Shown here one piece after another: positions 1 to 7,087 of a stretch of DNA of 9,042 nt. The stretch's first letter is position 1, and every line of letters begins with the position of its first letter. Both the position numbers and the translations under genes were made by a program. The notes beneath the pieces are model-generated. The model was not told where the DNA came from, did no database searches, and saw only the letters and a program-made list of their open reading frames with translations. This stretch comes from a bacterium. Its GTDB lineage: Bacteria > Verrucomicrobiota > Verrucomicrobiae > JAJYAR01. Location: the NCBI GenBank assembly GCA_021779435.1, contig JAJYAR010000074.1, positions 1 through 9,042 on the forward strand, read 5' to 3'.

Positions 1-835
1 AGCCTTCGATCGTCCAGTGCCCGGAATTGTGGACCCGCGGCGCCATTTCATTCGCCATTAATTTTCCGCCGACGACGAAGAACTCGATCGCGAGGACGCC
101 GACATAATCGAGCGCGGCGGCCACGCGCTTGAAATAAACCGCGGCGCGCCGCTCCAGGCCCGCGTTGTGGAAGGGCGCTATGCCGTAGCGTAAAACGCCA
201 CCCGAGTGCGTGTTCGCCGACAGGGGATAGAGCGCGCAGCGTCCGTCCGGCGCGCGCGCGCCGACGATGGACACCTCGAGGCGGAAGTCCTGGAATTTCT
301 CGTAGATCAAGCCGCCGACGCCGACCAGCGCGCCGGCCGATTCGAGCTGCGCCGCGTCGCGCAGCACGACCTGTCCTTTGCCGTCGTATCCCAGGCGCCG
401 CGTTTTCAGCACGCCCGGCAGGCCGAGCTTGCGCACGGCCCGATCGAGATCGGCGCGGCTGTCGACCGCCGCGTGCGGGGTCACCGGGATCTTCAAGCGG
501 CTGAACAGGGTCTTTTCGTGCAGCCGGTCCTGGGAATGCTCGAGTGCGGCGGGGGGCGGCCGGATGACGACCCGTTTCGCGAGCGGGGCGAGCGCCCCGG
601 CGGATATGTTCTCCCAATCGAAGGTGAGCACGTCGCTCTGCGACGCGAGGTCGCGCAGCAGCCGCGCATCCTCCAGTTCGCCGAGGAGTATCGGCGCGAC
701 CGCGGCGCCGGGCGAGTCGGCGCCCCGGTCGAGGAACACGCACCGCAGGCCGAGCGGTATGCCGGCGAGCGCCATCATCCTGCCCAGCTGTCCGGCGCCG
801 ACGATGCCGACGCGCGTGAAACTGCGCGCGCTCAA
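1..835 (-). CDS. purK: N5-carboxyaminoimidazole ribonucleotide synthase PurK (C-terminus outside window)
   Basis: PurK is an ATP-grasp enzyme that joins AIR and bicarbonate, with ATP hydrolysis, to give N5-CAIR in cytosolic purine synthesis. About 278 codons are visible without interruption. The N-terminus carries the nucleotide-binding loop GAGQLGRMM (residues 13-21). The central ATP-grasp part has LGYDGKGQ, and near the window edge lies [13 protein letters not shown], which matches the NExAPRxHNSGHW signature of PurK. The proposed start is TTG at 835-833, because no ATG or GTG lies upstream of the conserved loop; the first in-frame ATG falls inside it. The TTG overlaps the purE stop as TTGA, so translation is probably coupled to purE. 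There is no Shine-Dalgarno. The identity is firm; the exact start is less so. Confidence 0.95.
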   Translation of the reverse strand, partial: MSARSFTRVGIVGAGQLGRMMALAGIPLGLRCVFLDRGADSPGAAVAPILLGELEDARLLRDLASQSDVLTFDWENISAGALAPLAKRVVIRPPPAALEHSQDRLHEKTLFSRLKIPVTPHAAVDSRADLDRAVRKLGLPGVLKTRRLGYDGKGQVVLRDAAQLESAGALVGVGGLIYEKFQDFRLEVSIVGARAPDGRCALYPLSANTHSGGVLRYGIAPFHNAGLERRAAVYFKRVAAALDYVGVLAIEFFVVGGKLMANEMAPRVHNSGHWTIEG

Positions 836-1323
836 GGCAGCCGTGGGTCGGGTTTGGACAGCACCGCGGCGGTTTGATCGCTGCGAAACGCATCGAGGGC
901 CGCGCGCACTTCGGTCGATTCGTTGGCGATGATCGCCGCGGCGAACAGGGCCGCGTTCTTCGCGCCCGCCGCGCCGATCGCGAAGGTCGCGACCGGCACG
1001 CCACCGGGCATCTGCACGATGGACAACAGCGAGTCGAGTCCGTTCAGGGCTTTGGATTGCACCGGCACACCGAGCACCGGTACCGAGGTCTTGGCCGCCG
1101 TCATGCCGGGCAGATGGGCCGCGCCGCCGGCGCCGGCGATGATGGCCTTGAGTCCGCGCGCGCGCGCGCCCTCCGCATAGGCGAACAGCAGGTCAGGGGT
1201 GCGGTGTGCCGACACGACGCGCACCTCGTAGCCGATGCCGAGGGACGCGAGCATGTCCGCCGCGCCCTGCATCGTCTCCCAGTCCGACGACGATCCCATG
1301 ATGATCCCGACCGAGATTTGCAT
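832..1323 (-). CDS. purE: N5-carboxyaminoimidazole ribonucleotide mutase PurE (class I)
   Basis: PurE converts N5-CAIR to CAIR, the step directly after PurK. The 163-residue length is typical of bacterial class I PurE. Visible signatures are GSSSDW (residues 10-15, phosphate and substrate binding), SAHRTP (38-43, with the catalytic His40), [10 protein letters not shown] (65-74) and the stretch [20 protein letters not shown] (82-101). The C-terminal tail after about residue 150 is not conserved in my memory of the family. The ATG start has no Shine-Dalgarno, and a TACACT hexamer ends 9 nt upstream. The gene lies 23 nt downstream of the darP stop, and its TGA overlaps the TTG start of purK, so darP-purE-purK could be one transcript with an extra purE promoter. 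Confidence 0.97.
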   Translation of the reverse strand: MQISVGIIMGSSSDWETMQGAADMLASLGIGYEVRVVSAHRTPDLLFAYAEGARARGLKAIIAGAGGAAHLPGMTAAKTSVPVLGVPVQSKALNGLDSLLSIVQMPGGVPVATFAIGAAGAKNAALFAAAIIANESTEVRAALDAFRSDQTAAVLSKPDPRLP

Positions 1324-1332
1324 GATGAGCCG

Positions 1333-1338
1333 AGTGTA
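1333..1338 (-). promoter_or_regulatory. Candidate -10 element upstream of purE
   Basis: On the minus strand the short darP-purE gap contains TACACT (4 of 6 matches to TATAAT), leaving 9 nt to the purE ATG. With a normal 6-7 nt discriminator the transcript would have a leader of only a few nucleotides, which fits the absence of a Shine-Dalgarno. No convincing -35 is seen at 16-18 nt spacing. This is inference from position and sequence only. Confidence 0.3.
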
Positions 1339-1346
1339 CCAAACGC

Positions 1347-1874
1347 CTAGGCGAGCAATTGTTTCAAGTAGGCGAAAAGCGCCCGCGCCGCCGCCGGCGA
1401 ACGCCGGTCGTCGCGCTCCTTGCTGGCTTTCTCGACGAGTCGCGTCAGCATCGCGCCGTCGGAGTCCGGATAGGCCGCGAGCAGCTCCTCGAGCGCACCG
1501 GGTTCGGCGCCGAGCAGGCGGTCGCGCCAGCGCTCGACCTGCTGGAACTCGCGCACATCCCGGTCGTGCCGGCGCTTGCGCTCCGCCAGACGCTCCACCA
1601 GGGGGTCCGGATCGATCGACCGCATCAACTTGCCGATGTACTGGCGCTGGCGCAGGCGCGCGCCGTGCGACGGCAGGCGCCGCAACTCCCGCAGCGCCGT
1701 CACGAGATTTTCGGGCAGGTCCAAGCCTCCGAGCTCGATGTCCGGCAGCGCGGACAGTTCGACCCCGAGATCCTGCAGGGAGACGGCGACGCGTTTCATG
1801 GCGCTCTTGCTCGGTCGCGAGCGTTCGCCGGAATCGTCCTGGGTGTGGGTATTTTCTTCGTTCATGGCGCCCAT
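1347..1874 (-). CDS. darP: Ribosome-associated protein DarP (YjgA, DUF615)
   Basis: This is a small basic protein of the YjgA/DUF615 family, renamed DarP, which binds late 50S precursors and promotes their maturation. It is 175 residues from the first ATG (E. coli about 183). After a hydrophilic N-terminal tail come the family landmarks RPSKSAMKR (residues 20-28), a helical region, [14 protein letters not shown] (about 76-89), a charged helix rich in Arg and Asp, and the C-terminal [13 protein letters not shown] second in-frame ATG (1865-1863) gives a protein three residues shorter and could be the true start, because a TAGCAT hexamer lies 7 nt before it and overlaps the first ATG. Neither start has a clear Shine-Dalgarno. 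The divergent pairing with pmbA matches the enterobacterial arrangement, which supports the call. Confidence 0.93.
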   Translation of the reverse strand: MGAMNEENTHTQDDSGERSRPSKSAMKRVAVSLQDLGVELSALPDIELGGLDLPENLVTALRELRRLPSHGARLRQRQYIGKLMRSIDPDPLVERLAERKRRHDRDVREFQQVERWRDRLLGAEPGALEELLAAYPDSDGAMLTRLVEKASKERDDRRSPAAARALFAYLKQLLA

Positions 1875-1921
1875 GCTATCACTCGGGCCGGTAGAATCGT
1901 CGGTACACTCCCAGAACCCTC
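1875..1921. promoter_or_regulatory. Divergent darP/pmbA promoter region
   Basis: This gap of under 50 nt must hold the start signals of both genes. On the plus strand two -10-like hexamers are present, TAGAAT (1892-1897) and TACACT (1904-1909). The second would give a leader of about 18 nt that still includes the pmbA ribosome binding site. On the minus strand TAGCAT (1878-1873) stands 7 nt before the second darP ATG. No good -35 hexamer is visible for any of them, so the exact promoters are uncertain. Confidence 0.35.
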
Positions 1922-1923
1922 AT

Positions 1924-1928
1924 GGAGG
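1924..1928 (+). promoter_or_regulatory. Ribosome binding site that decides the pmbA start
   Basis: GGAGG stands 5 nt before the ATG at 1934, an ideal Shine-Dalgarno spacing. The in-frame ATG at 1922 lies immediately before this motif and has none of its own, so 1934 is preferred. That start gives 450 residues, the length I recall for E. coli PmbA. Confidence 0.75.
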
Positions 1929-1933
1929 TCCCG

Positions 1934-3286
1934 ATGGCGGTCGTGCCCAGCAAGCCGTTTGCCTTAAGTTCCAAAGGCCTAGAATCGATCATAGAACTCG
2001 CTCTCGCCGAGGCGGCGGCGTGCGGCGCGGCACAGGCGGAGGCGGTGGTCAGCCAGAACACCGGCCTTTCGGTGGGCGTGCGACTCGGCGAGGTCGAAAC
2101 CCTCGAACACCAGCGGGATCGCAACCTCGGAGTCACGGTCTACTGCGGCGGCCGCAAAGGCTCGGCAAGCACCGCCGATTTTTCGGCCGACGCGGTGCGG
2201 GCGACTGTGGCCAAGGCCTGCAGCATCGCGCGATTCACCGCCGCGGACCCCTTCGCCGGCCTTGCCGACCGCGCGCTGATGGCGACCGGAGTTGCGGACC
2301 TGGATCTCTCCCATCCCTGGGATTTGGCGGCCGACCGCGCCATTGAAATCGCGAAGGATTGCGAGGCGGCCGCGCTCGCCTTCGACCCTCGGATCAACAA
2401 TTCCGAAGGGGCGACGCTCGGCACGCACCAGGCTCTGCATGTGTACGGCAATTCGCACGGCTTCGTCGGCGGGTACCCGACGACCTCGCACACCTTAAGT
2501 TGCGTCGTTCTCGCCGGCACCGGCGAGGACATGCAGCGCGACTACTGGTACACGTCCGCGCGCGATTGGCGGGATTTGAGCAGCGGGGCCGAGGTCGGCC
2601 GGGAAAGCGCGCGCCGCACCATCGCGCGGCTCGATCCGCGCAAACTCGGCACCCGGCGTTCCCCGGTGCTGTTCGCGCCGGAAATCGCACGCGGATTGAT
2701 CGGGCATTTCGCGGCGGCGATTCGCGGCTCGAGCCAATATCGTCAGGCTTCATTCCTGCTGAATGCGGCGGGGCAGCGCGTGTTCCCGCCGGGATTCTCG
2801 ATCACCGAGCGGCCGCACATCCTGAAGGGCATGGCGAGCGCGCCGTTCGACGACGAGGGCGTCGCCACGCATGACCGCGCCCTGGTCGCGGACGGGGTGT
2901 TGGACGGCTATCTCCTGTCGAGCTATTCGGCGCGCAAATTGGGCCTGCAGTCGACCGGCAACGCCGGCGGCGCGCACAATCTCGTCGTCACACCGACGCG
3001 GCCGGGCGGCTTCGACGGGATGCTGGCGGCGCTCGGCACCGGACTTTACGTGACCGAACTGATGGGCCAGGGCGTCAATACCGTCACCGGAGATTACTCG
3101 CGCGGCGCGGCGGGCTTCTGGGTGGAAAACGGCGCCATTCAATTTCCGGTCGCCGAAATCACGATAGCCGGCAATTTGTCCGCGATGCTGAAGGGCATCG
3201 TCGCCGTCGGCGATGACGTCGACCTGCGCGGCGGCGTGCGGGTGGGGTCGATTTTGATCGACCAGATGACGATCGCCGGGGAATAG
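1934..3286 (+). CDS. pmbA: Metalloprotease TldE / PmbA
   Basis: PmbA (TldE) pairs with TldD in a cytosolic TldD/TldE protease that cleaves small unfolded peptides; in E. coli it matures microcin B17 and affects CcdA turnover. The 450-residue protein shows family features throughout: an N-terminal domain with LGVTVYCGGRKGSASTADFS (residues about 64-83), then ARFTAADPFAGLAD, and a C-terminal domain ending in GDYSRGAAGFWVENG (about 385-399), VAEITIAGNL and a final strand-rich segment. I find no HExxxH zinc motif. That is expected, since the metal site belongs to the TldD partner, which is not in this window. The gene is divergent from darP and convergent with the yihY-like gene, 25 nt away. No intrinsic terminator is visible in that gap. 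Confidence 0.96.
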   Translation: MAVVPSKPFALSSKGLESIIELALAEAAACGAAQAEAVVSQNTGLSVGVRLGEVETLEHQRDRNLGVTVYCGGRKGSASTADFSADAVRATVAKACSIARFTAADPFAGLADRALMATGVADLDLSHPWDLAADRAIEIAKDCEAAALAFDPRINNSEGATLGTHQALHVYGNSHGFVGGYPTTSHTLSCVVLAGTGEDMQRDYWYTSARDWRDLSSGAEVGRESARRTIARLDPRKLGTRRSPVLFAPEIARGLIGHFAAAIRGSSQYRQASFLLNAAGQRVFPPGFSITERPHILKGMASAPFDDEGVATHDRALVADGVLDGYLLSSYSARKLGLQSTGNAGGAHNLVVTPTRPGGFDGMLAALGTGLYVTELMGQGVNTVTGDYSRGAAGFWVENGAIQFPVAEITIAGNLSAMLKGIVAVGDDVDLRGGVRVGSILIDQMTIAGE

Positions 3287-3311
3287 TCCGTCCGACCCGG
3301 AACGTGACGCG

Positions 3312-4622
3312 TCAGGGCGCCGCGATCAAGTCATTCAGGGTGCGGTCCCCTAGCCTCGCGTGCAGCGACTCCTCCAACTCCCGCGCGATCGCCTCGGCGC
3401 GGGCCGGCAGGCGCGCGCCGAGATCGCCCGTCTCCGGATCGGGGGCCCGGACCGCATCGAGCACCTGCGCGAGCTTGATCGCGCGGATGTCCCTGCGGGG
3501 CAGCAGCCACCCCTGTTCGGCGGTGGCCATCAAGCCGGCGCGCTCCAGGCAGTCGAGCACCGGATCGAGCGCGCTGCCAGGAAGATCCAGTTCCTCGGCG
3601 AGACGGCTCGCGGTCCAGGTGCCGGCACCGCGGGCGTGGTCCCTCGCGATCAGGAACATGATCGTGAACGCCGCGCTTTCACGGGCGCTGCCGGCCAGGT
3701 CGATCAGCTTCTGGCCGTGGCGCAGGTATTGCGGATTTTGCACGTAGAAGGCGAGTTGGGCGCCGACCAGCAGCACGAGCCAGCTGAGGTAAACCCAGAT
3801 CAGCGTCGTCAACACCACGGCGAAACTCGTATAGATCGCGATCAGCTGGGATGAGTAGAGGATGAACGCCGTGAAGGCCTTGCCGATCAGCGCCCACAGC
3901 ACGCCGGCGCTCAAGCCGCCGACGAGCGCGGCCCTGGGCTGCACCCGGGTGTTGGGAACGAGCGCGTACATCGCGGTGAACACGAGCGTGACGACGAGGT
4001 ACGGCAGGAGCTTGCCGAGCACGGAGAAGGTCCAGTGCAGCGGCATGATCCCGCCCAGCCAGCGCGCGATGGGGCTGTCGTGCGCCGAGGCAAGAACCCC
4101 GAGCGCCGCGGCGAGCAGCACCGGACCCGCGATCGCGGCGCTCACGTACTCTCCGAAGCGGCGCGCGAGGCTCCGTGAACGGCCGATCCGCCACACGAAA
4201 TTGAAGCTCGATTCGATCTTTTGGATCGTCGTCACGGCGGTGTAGAACAGGAACGCGAGGCCGATGGATCCGAGCACGTCGCCGCGCATGTTCTTCACGA
4301 ACTGCATGACGCTCGCGGTCAGCTGCGGCGCGGCGCCGCCGATCGGCCGGAAGAATTCGTAGAGGATCGCGGCGAGGTCCGCGTGCGCGCCGAGGCCCTT
4401 GAGTATCGAGATGCTGAACGCGATCAGCGGCACGATCGACAGCAACGTGGTGTAGGCGAGGCTCATGGCCCGCACGTTCAACTCGCCGGCGAGCCAATCG
4501 CGTATCAAGGCGACCGGATATCTCAGGCCCCGCAGCGTCGGGCCCCAGGGGGGCGGGGCGCCGCGCGAGCGCACGAACAGGTCGTACTCCAGCCGCGCGA
4601 ACAGGCGGCCCGGACCGTTCAC
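3312..4622 (-). CDS. YihY/BrkB-family inner-membrane protein with C-terminal winged-helix-like domain
   Basis: This is a member of the YihY/virulence factor BrkB family, once mislabelled RNase BN; its biochemical role is not settled. From GTG at 4622 it has 436 residues. About six hydrophobic membrane segments can be read, near residues 53-75, 116-135, 159-179, 203-222, 231-253 and 261-293. Family signatures include RAMSLAYTTLLSIVPL (51-66) and the IQKIESSFNFVWR loop (133-145). After the last membrane segment come about 140 soluble residues. Residues 312-385 read like a winged helix (helix, then TASRLAEELDLP, LDCLERAGLM, and a short wing), a known add-on in longer family members. The GTG overlaps the purC stop as GTGA, so the start is set by translational coupling; an open reading frame continues upstream to 4715 but lies inside purC. 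There is no Shine-Dalgarno. Confidence 0.88.
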   Translation of the reverse strand: MNGPGRLFARLEYDLFVRSRGAPPPWGPTLRGLRYPVALIRDWLAGELNVRAMSLAYTTLLSIVPLIAFSISILKGLGAHADLAAILYEFFRPIGGAAPQLTASVMQFVKNMRGDVLGSIGLAFLFYTAVTTIQKIESSFNFVWRIGRSRSLARRFGEYVSAAIAGPVLLAAALGVLASAHDSPIARWLGGIMPLHWTFSVLGKLLPYLVVTLVFTAMYALVPNTRVQPRAALVGGLSAGVLWALIGKAFTAFILYSSQLIAIYTSFAVVLTTLIWVYLSWLVLLVGAQLAFYVQNPQYLRHGQKLIDLAGSARESAAFTIMFLIARDHARGAGTWTASRLAEELDLPGSALDPVLDCLERAGLMATAEQGWLLPRRDIRAIKLAQVLDAVRAPDPETGDLGARLPARAEAIARELEESLHARLGDRTLNDLIAAP

Positions 4623-5518
4623 GCCGTCAATAACGCGAGCGCTTGTCGATACTTCGCGCCGGTGCGCGCCAGGATCTCCGCCGGCAGGTGCGGGGCCGGC
4701 GGCTTCTTGTCCCAATGCAGTTCCTCCAGGTAGTCGCGCACGAACTGCTTGTCGAAGCTCGGCGGGTTGATCCCCGGCCGATAGGATTCGACCGGCCAGA
4801 ATCGCGACGAATCGGGAGTCAACACCTCGTCGATCAGCGTGATGCGGCCGCCACGATCGAGTCCGAACTCGAATTTCGTGTCCGCGATGATGATGTTGCG
4901 GGCGCGCGCATGCACCGCCGCGAAGCGGTAGATCTCGAGCGAAATGCGGCGGATCTCGGCGGCGTGGTCGCCGCCGATCTCGCGCACGATCGTGTCGAAG
5001 TCGACGTTCTCGTCATGCTTGCCGGCCGGCGCCTTCGACGCGGGCGTGAAGATCGGCTCGGGCAATTGGTCCGCGATCCGCAGGCCCGGCGGCAGCCGGA
5101 TGCCGCAGACGGCGCCGCGGGCCGCATAGTCGCGGTATCCGGAGCCGATCAGATAGCCGCGCACGACCGCTTCGACCGGCAGCGCGTCCAGCCGTTTGAC
5201 GACCATCGCACGGTCCGCGAGCTGCAGGCGCTCATCGGCATCGTGGACGACATCCTCGATGCGCAGATGCGACAGCTGGTTCGGCACGATGTGGGCGGTT
5301 TTCGCGAACCAAAACGCGGAGATCCCGTTCAGCACGGCCCCCTTGTCCGGCACCGGATCCGGCAGGACGACATCGAACGCGGACAGGCGGTCGGTCGTGA
5401 CGATCAGCAGGTGATCGGCGTCGACCTCGTAGATGTCGCGCACTTTGCCCTGATGGATCTTCCTCAAGCCGCGCAGATGTGATTCGAACAGCGGCGGCGA
5501 TGGCGGCGATTGTTGCAC
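4619..5518 (-). CDS. purC: SAICAR synthetase PurC (long form)
   Basis: PurC condenses CAIR with aspartate using ATP to give SAICAR, following PurE in the purine pathway. From GTG at 5518 it has 299 residues, matching the longer, yeast-like PurC type rather than the roughly 237-residue E. coli form. Motifs include GKVRDIY (24-30, ATP-binding loop), DRLSAFDVVLPDPVPDKG, VVRGYLIGSGYRDY, KHDENVDF, IIADTKFEFGLD and LIDEVLTPDSSRFWP, all typical. The frame stays open to an ATG at 5587, but the extra residues are low-complexity, non-conserved and run into the divergent djlA promoter region, so the GTG is preferred. No Shine-Dalgarno is seen at either start. The TGA overlaps the GTG of the next gene, a YihY-type membrane protein with no obvious link to purines. 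Confidence 0.95.
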   Translation of the reverse strand: MQQSPPSPPLFESHLRGLRKIHQGKVRDIYEVDADHLLIVTTDRLSAFDVVLPDPVPDKGAVLNGISAFWFAKTAHIVPNQLSHLRIEDVVHDADERLQLADRAMVVKRLDALPVEAVVRGYLIGSGYRDYAARGAVCGIRLPPGLRIADQLPEPIFTPASKAPAGKHDENVDFDTIVREIGGDHAAEIRRISLEIYRFAAVHARARNIIIADTKFEFGLDRGGRITLIDEVLTPDSSRFWPVESYRPGINPPSFDKQFVRDYLEELHWDKKPPAPHLPAEILARTGAKYRQALALLTA

Positions 5519-5601
5519 GTGATTGGCGTCCGGCTGCTGATAACATGATCGGCTGGAAGAGCTGGATATTCTGGCGGCGGGACTCAATCAGGTCAACGCG
5601 G
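5519..5601. promoter_or_regulatory. Divergent purC/djlA intergenic region
   Basis: These 83 nt must hold the signals for purC (minus) and djlA (plus). On the plus strand a TTGCAC -35-like hexamer (5514-5519) is followed after 18 nt by a poor TGATAA, and a separate TATTCT (5567-5572) lies 29 nt before the djlA ATG. On the minus strand TATCAG (5543-5538) is the best -10-like match for purC. None has both hexamers good and well spaced, so no promoter can be fixed. Confidence 0.25.
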
Positions 5602-6384
5602 ATGAGGTGGACGGGGAAATTATTCGGCGCGCTGATCGGCCTCGTGGTCGCCCACAGCCTGTGGGGCGCGGTGATCGGGGCCTTCATCGGCCAGATATTC
5701 GACCAGCAATCGACGCCCGACGGCGGCGCCGGCGGCCCGGGGGCGGTGGCGTCCGTGTTCTTCCGGACGACGTTCGAATTGATGGGGCACGTCGCCAAGT
5801 CCGACGGCCGGGTTTCCTAAGCCGAGATCGATGCGGCCCGCCGGATGATGCGGGAATTGCGCTTGGCGCCGCATGAAGTGGCCACGGCCATCGCCAGCTT
5901 CCGCGCGGGCAAGGCCGCGGGCTACGACGTCGGGACTGCCGTCGAGCGTCTGCGCGAGGCGTGCGGGCCGCGGTACGACCTGCTCGCGACCTTCATGGAA
6001 TTGCAGATCTCCGCGGCGCTTGCCGGCAACGGCATGCCTCCGCCGGTGCGATTGATCCTGGCGCGGGTCGGTGAGGGCTTGGGCATGTCGGGCCTGGAGT
6101 TCGTGCGCATGGAGGCGGCGCTGCGCACCCGTCGCGGCGCCGGCCGGCGGGACGAACCGGGGCGGGGCGGCTCCTTGTCGAACTGCTATGCGGAGCTCGA
6201 AGTGGATCCGGGCATCAGCGACCAGGAATTGAAAAAGGCGTACCGGCGGCAGATGAGCCGCCACCATCCGGACAAGCTGGTCGCCAACGGCCTGCCCGGC
6301 TCGATGGCGCAGTTGGCCAAGGAAAAGACCCAGCGGATTCAAGAGGCTTACGAGACGATTCGCGCGGCGCGCGGCATGCGGTGA
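5602..6384 (+). pseudogene. djlA: djlA, membrane-anchored DnaJ-like co-chaperone, interrupted by an in-frame TAA
   Basis: DjlA is an inner-membrane co-chaperone that stimulates DnaK through a C-terminal J domain facing the cytosol. Read across one stop codon, this frame gives the full family layout in about 260 codons (E. coli 271): an N-terminal Gly-rich membrane helix beginning MRWTGKLFGALIG (residues 1-34), a TerB-like helical domain (about 48-160), and a J domain (about 194-258) with HPD at 222-224, KLVANGLPG and a final IQEAYETI helix. TAA at 5818-5820 replaces residue 73, directly after KSDGRVS, with both sides in the same frame. Where E. coli has Glu in KGRVTEADI, one G-to-T change (GAA to TAA) would explain it. 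Acidic residues expected in the second TerB half are also missing (AGNGMPPPVR, 141-150). Restart at ATG 5845 could yield a soluble TerB/J fragment. A sequencing error is the main alternative. Confidence 0.85.
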
Positions 6385-6390
6385 TAGACT
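6385..6390 (+). promoter_or_regulatory. Candidate -10 element directly before rpe
   Basis: TAGACT (4 of 6 to TATAAT) follows the djlA stop immediately and leaves 7 nt to the rpe ATG, which has no clear Shine-Dalgarno. If active, the rpe transcript would start at or next to the ATG. No -35 is recognisable at 17 nt spacing. The call rests mainly on similarity to the coq7 arrangement. Confidence 0.25.
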
Positions 6391-6397
6391 CGAGCGT

Positions 6398-7078
6398 ATG
6401 GATGCGATCATTGCGCCGTCGATCCTGTCCGCCGACTTCGCGAGGCTCGGGGAGGAAGTCGATGCCGTGCTGCGCGCCGGCGCGGACTGGATCCACTTCG
6501 ACGTCATGGACAACCACTATGTGCCGAACCTGACCATCGGTCCGCTGGTTTGCGCGGCGCTGCGCAAGGCGGGCGTCACCGCGCCGATCGACGTTCATCT
6601 GATGATCTCCCCCGTGGATCCGCTGGTGCCGGAGTTCGCGAAGGCCGGCGCGAGCTACATCAGTTTTCATCCGGAGGCGACGCTGCACCCGGACCGCACG
6701 ATCCAGTTGATCCGCGATTCCGGCTGCCGTCCGGGCATGGTGTTCAATCCGGCGACACCGCTCGATTGGCTGGATCATGAGATCGACAATCTCGACCTCA
6801 TCCTGATCATGTCGGTCAATCCGGGCTTCGGCGGCCAGCGATTCATCCCGTCGGCGCTCGAGAAACTCGCGGCGGCCCGGCGGAGAATTCGAGCCAGTGG
6901 CCGCGACATCCGCCTGGAAATCGACGGCGGCGTCAAGGTGGAGAACGCGGCCGAGGTGGCCAAAGCCGGAGCCGACACCTTTGTCGCGGGTTCGGCGATC
7001 TTCGGGAGCCCGGACTACGCATCGACCATCGACGCGATGCGGCGGGAAATCATCACGGGGCAAAAAGCGGCCGGCTAG
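6398..7078 (+). CDS. rpe: Ribulose-phosphate 3-epimerase
   Basis: Rpe interconverts ribulose 5-phosphate and xylulose 5-phosphate in the pentose phosphate and Calvin pathways. The 226-residue TIM barrel is full length (E. coli 225). It shows PSILSADFA (residues 7-15), [17 protein letters not shown] (33-49), DVHLM (65-69), FHPEA (90-94), NPATP (117-121), [10 protein letters not shown] (138-147) and EIDGGV (174-179). The expected metal and catalytic residues are in place: His33, Asp35, His67 and Asp176. The gene begins 13 nt after the djlA stop and may be read from the same transcript, or from its own promoter if the TAGACT hexamer works. Its last codons overlap, on the opposite strand, the intrinsic terminator of crp. 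It stops 9 nt from the convergent crp stop. Confidence 0.97.
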   Translation: MDAIIAPSILSADFARLGEEVDAVLRAGADWIHFDVMDNHYVPNLTIGPLVCAALRKAGVTAPIDVHLMISPVDPLVPEFAKAGASYISFHPEATLHPDRTIQLIRDSGCRPGMVFNPATPLDWLDHEIDNLDLILIMSVNPGFGGQRFIPSALEKLAAARRRIRASGRDIRLEIDGGVKVENAAEVAKAGADTFVAGSAIFGSPDYASTIDAMRREIITGQKAAG

Positions 7079-7083
7079 GCCGC
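7062..7083 (-). terminator. Intrinsic terminator of crp, inside the 3' end of rpe
   Basis: Reading the minus strand just after the crp TAG, a GC-only stem GCGGCC / GGCCGC (7083-7078 and 7072-7067) with a 5-nt loop TAGCC is followed at once by five T residues (7066-7062). This is the textbook form of a Rho-independent terminator. On the plus strand the same hairpin is not followed by T residues, so it should stop crp transcripts but not rpe transcripts. The T tract and half of the stem are coding sequence of rpe. Confidence 0.75.
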
Positions 7084-7087
7084 CACG

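Noticed and set aside
48..1004. Long Arg-rich minus-strand open frame overlapping purK and purE
   Set aside because: It is a frame-shifted shadow of purK/purE in GC-rich DNA; its Arg/Ala-rich composition has no domain, while the true frames show clear PurK and PurE motifs.
1339..1346. PurR-like half-operator (GCGTTTGG) upstream of purE
   Set aside because: Only a short half-match to the PurR box; no symmetric partner and nothing similar before purC.
1344..1353. CGCCTAGGCG palindrome at the darP stop, considered as a terminator
   Set aside because: There is no loop and only three T residues follow; chance occurrence is likely.
1359..1967. Plus-strand open frame antisense to darP
   Set aside because: Antisense shadow of darP with no recognisable motif, and it runs across the divergent darP/pmbA promoter gap.
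2173..2189. CCGATTTTTCGG hairpin with T residues
   Set aside because: It lies within the pmbA coding region, and the T residues are in the loop, not after the stem.
3305..3314. 10-bp palindrome TGACGCGTCA between pmbA and the yihY-like gene, considered as a terminator
   Set aside because: It has no loop and no T tract on either side, and a 10-bp palindrome is expected several times by chance in 9 kb.
3679..4497. Long minus-strand frame within the yihY-like gene
   Set aside because: Shadow in another frame on the same strand, very Arg-rich and without membrane segments; the true frame has six.
5545..5604. Longer djlA N-terminus from ATG 5545
   Set aside because: The extra residues are not like DjlA, whose conserved start pattern (Met, few residues, then GK and a Gly-rich membrane helix) fits the ATG at 5602.
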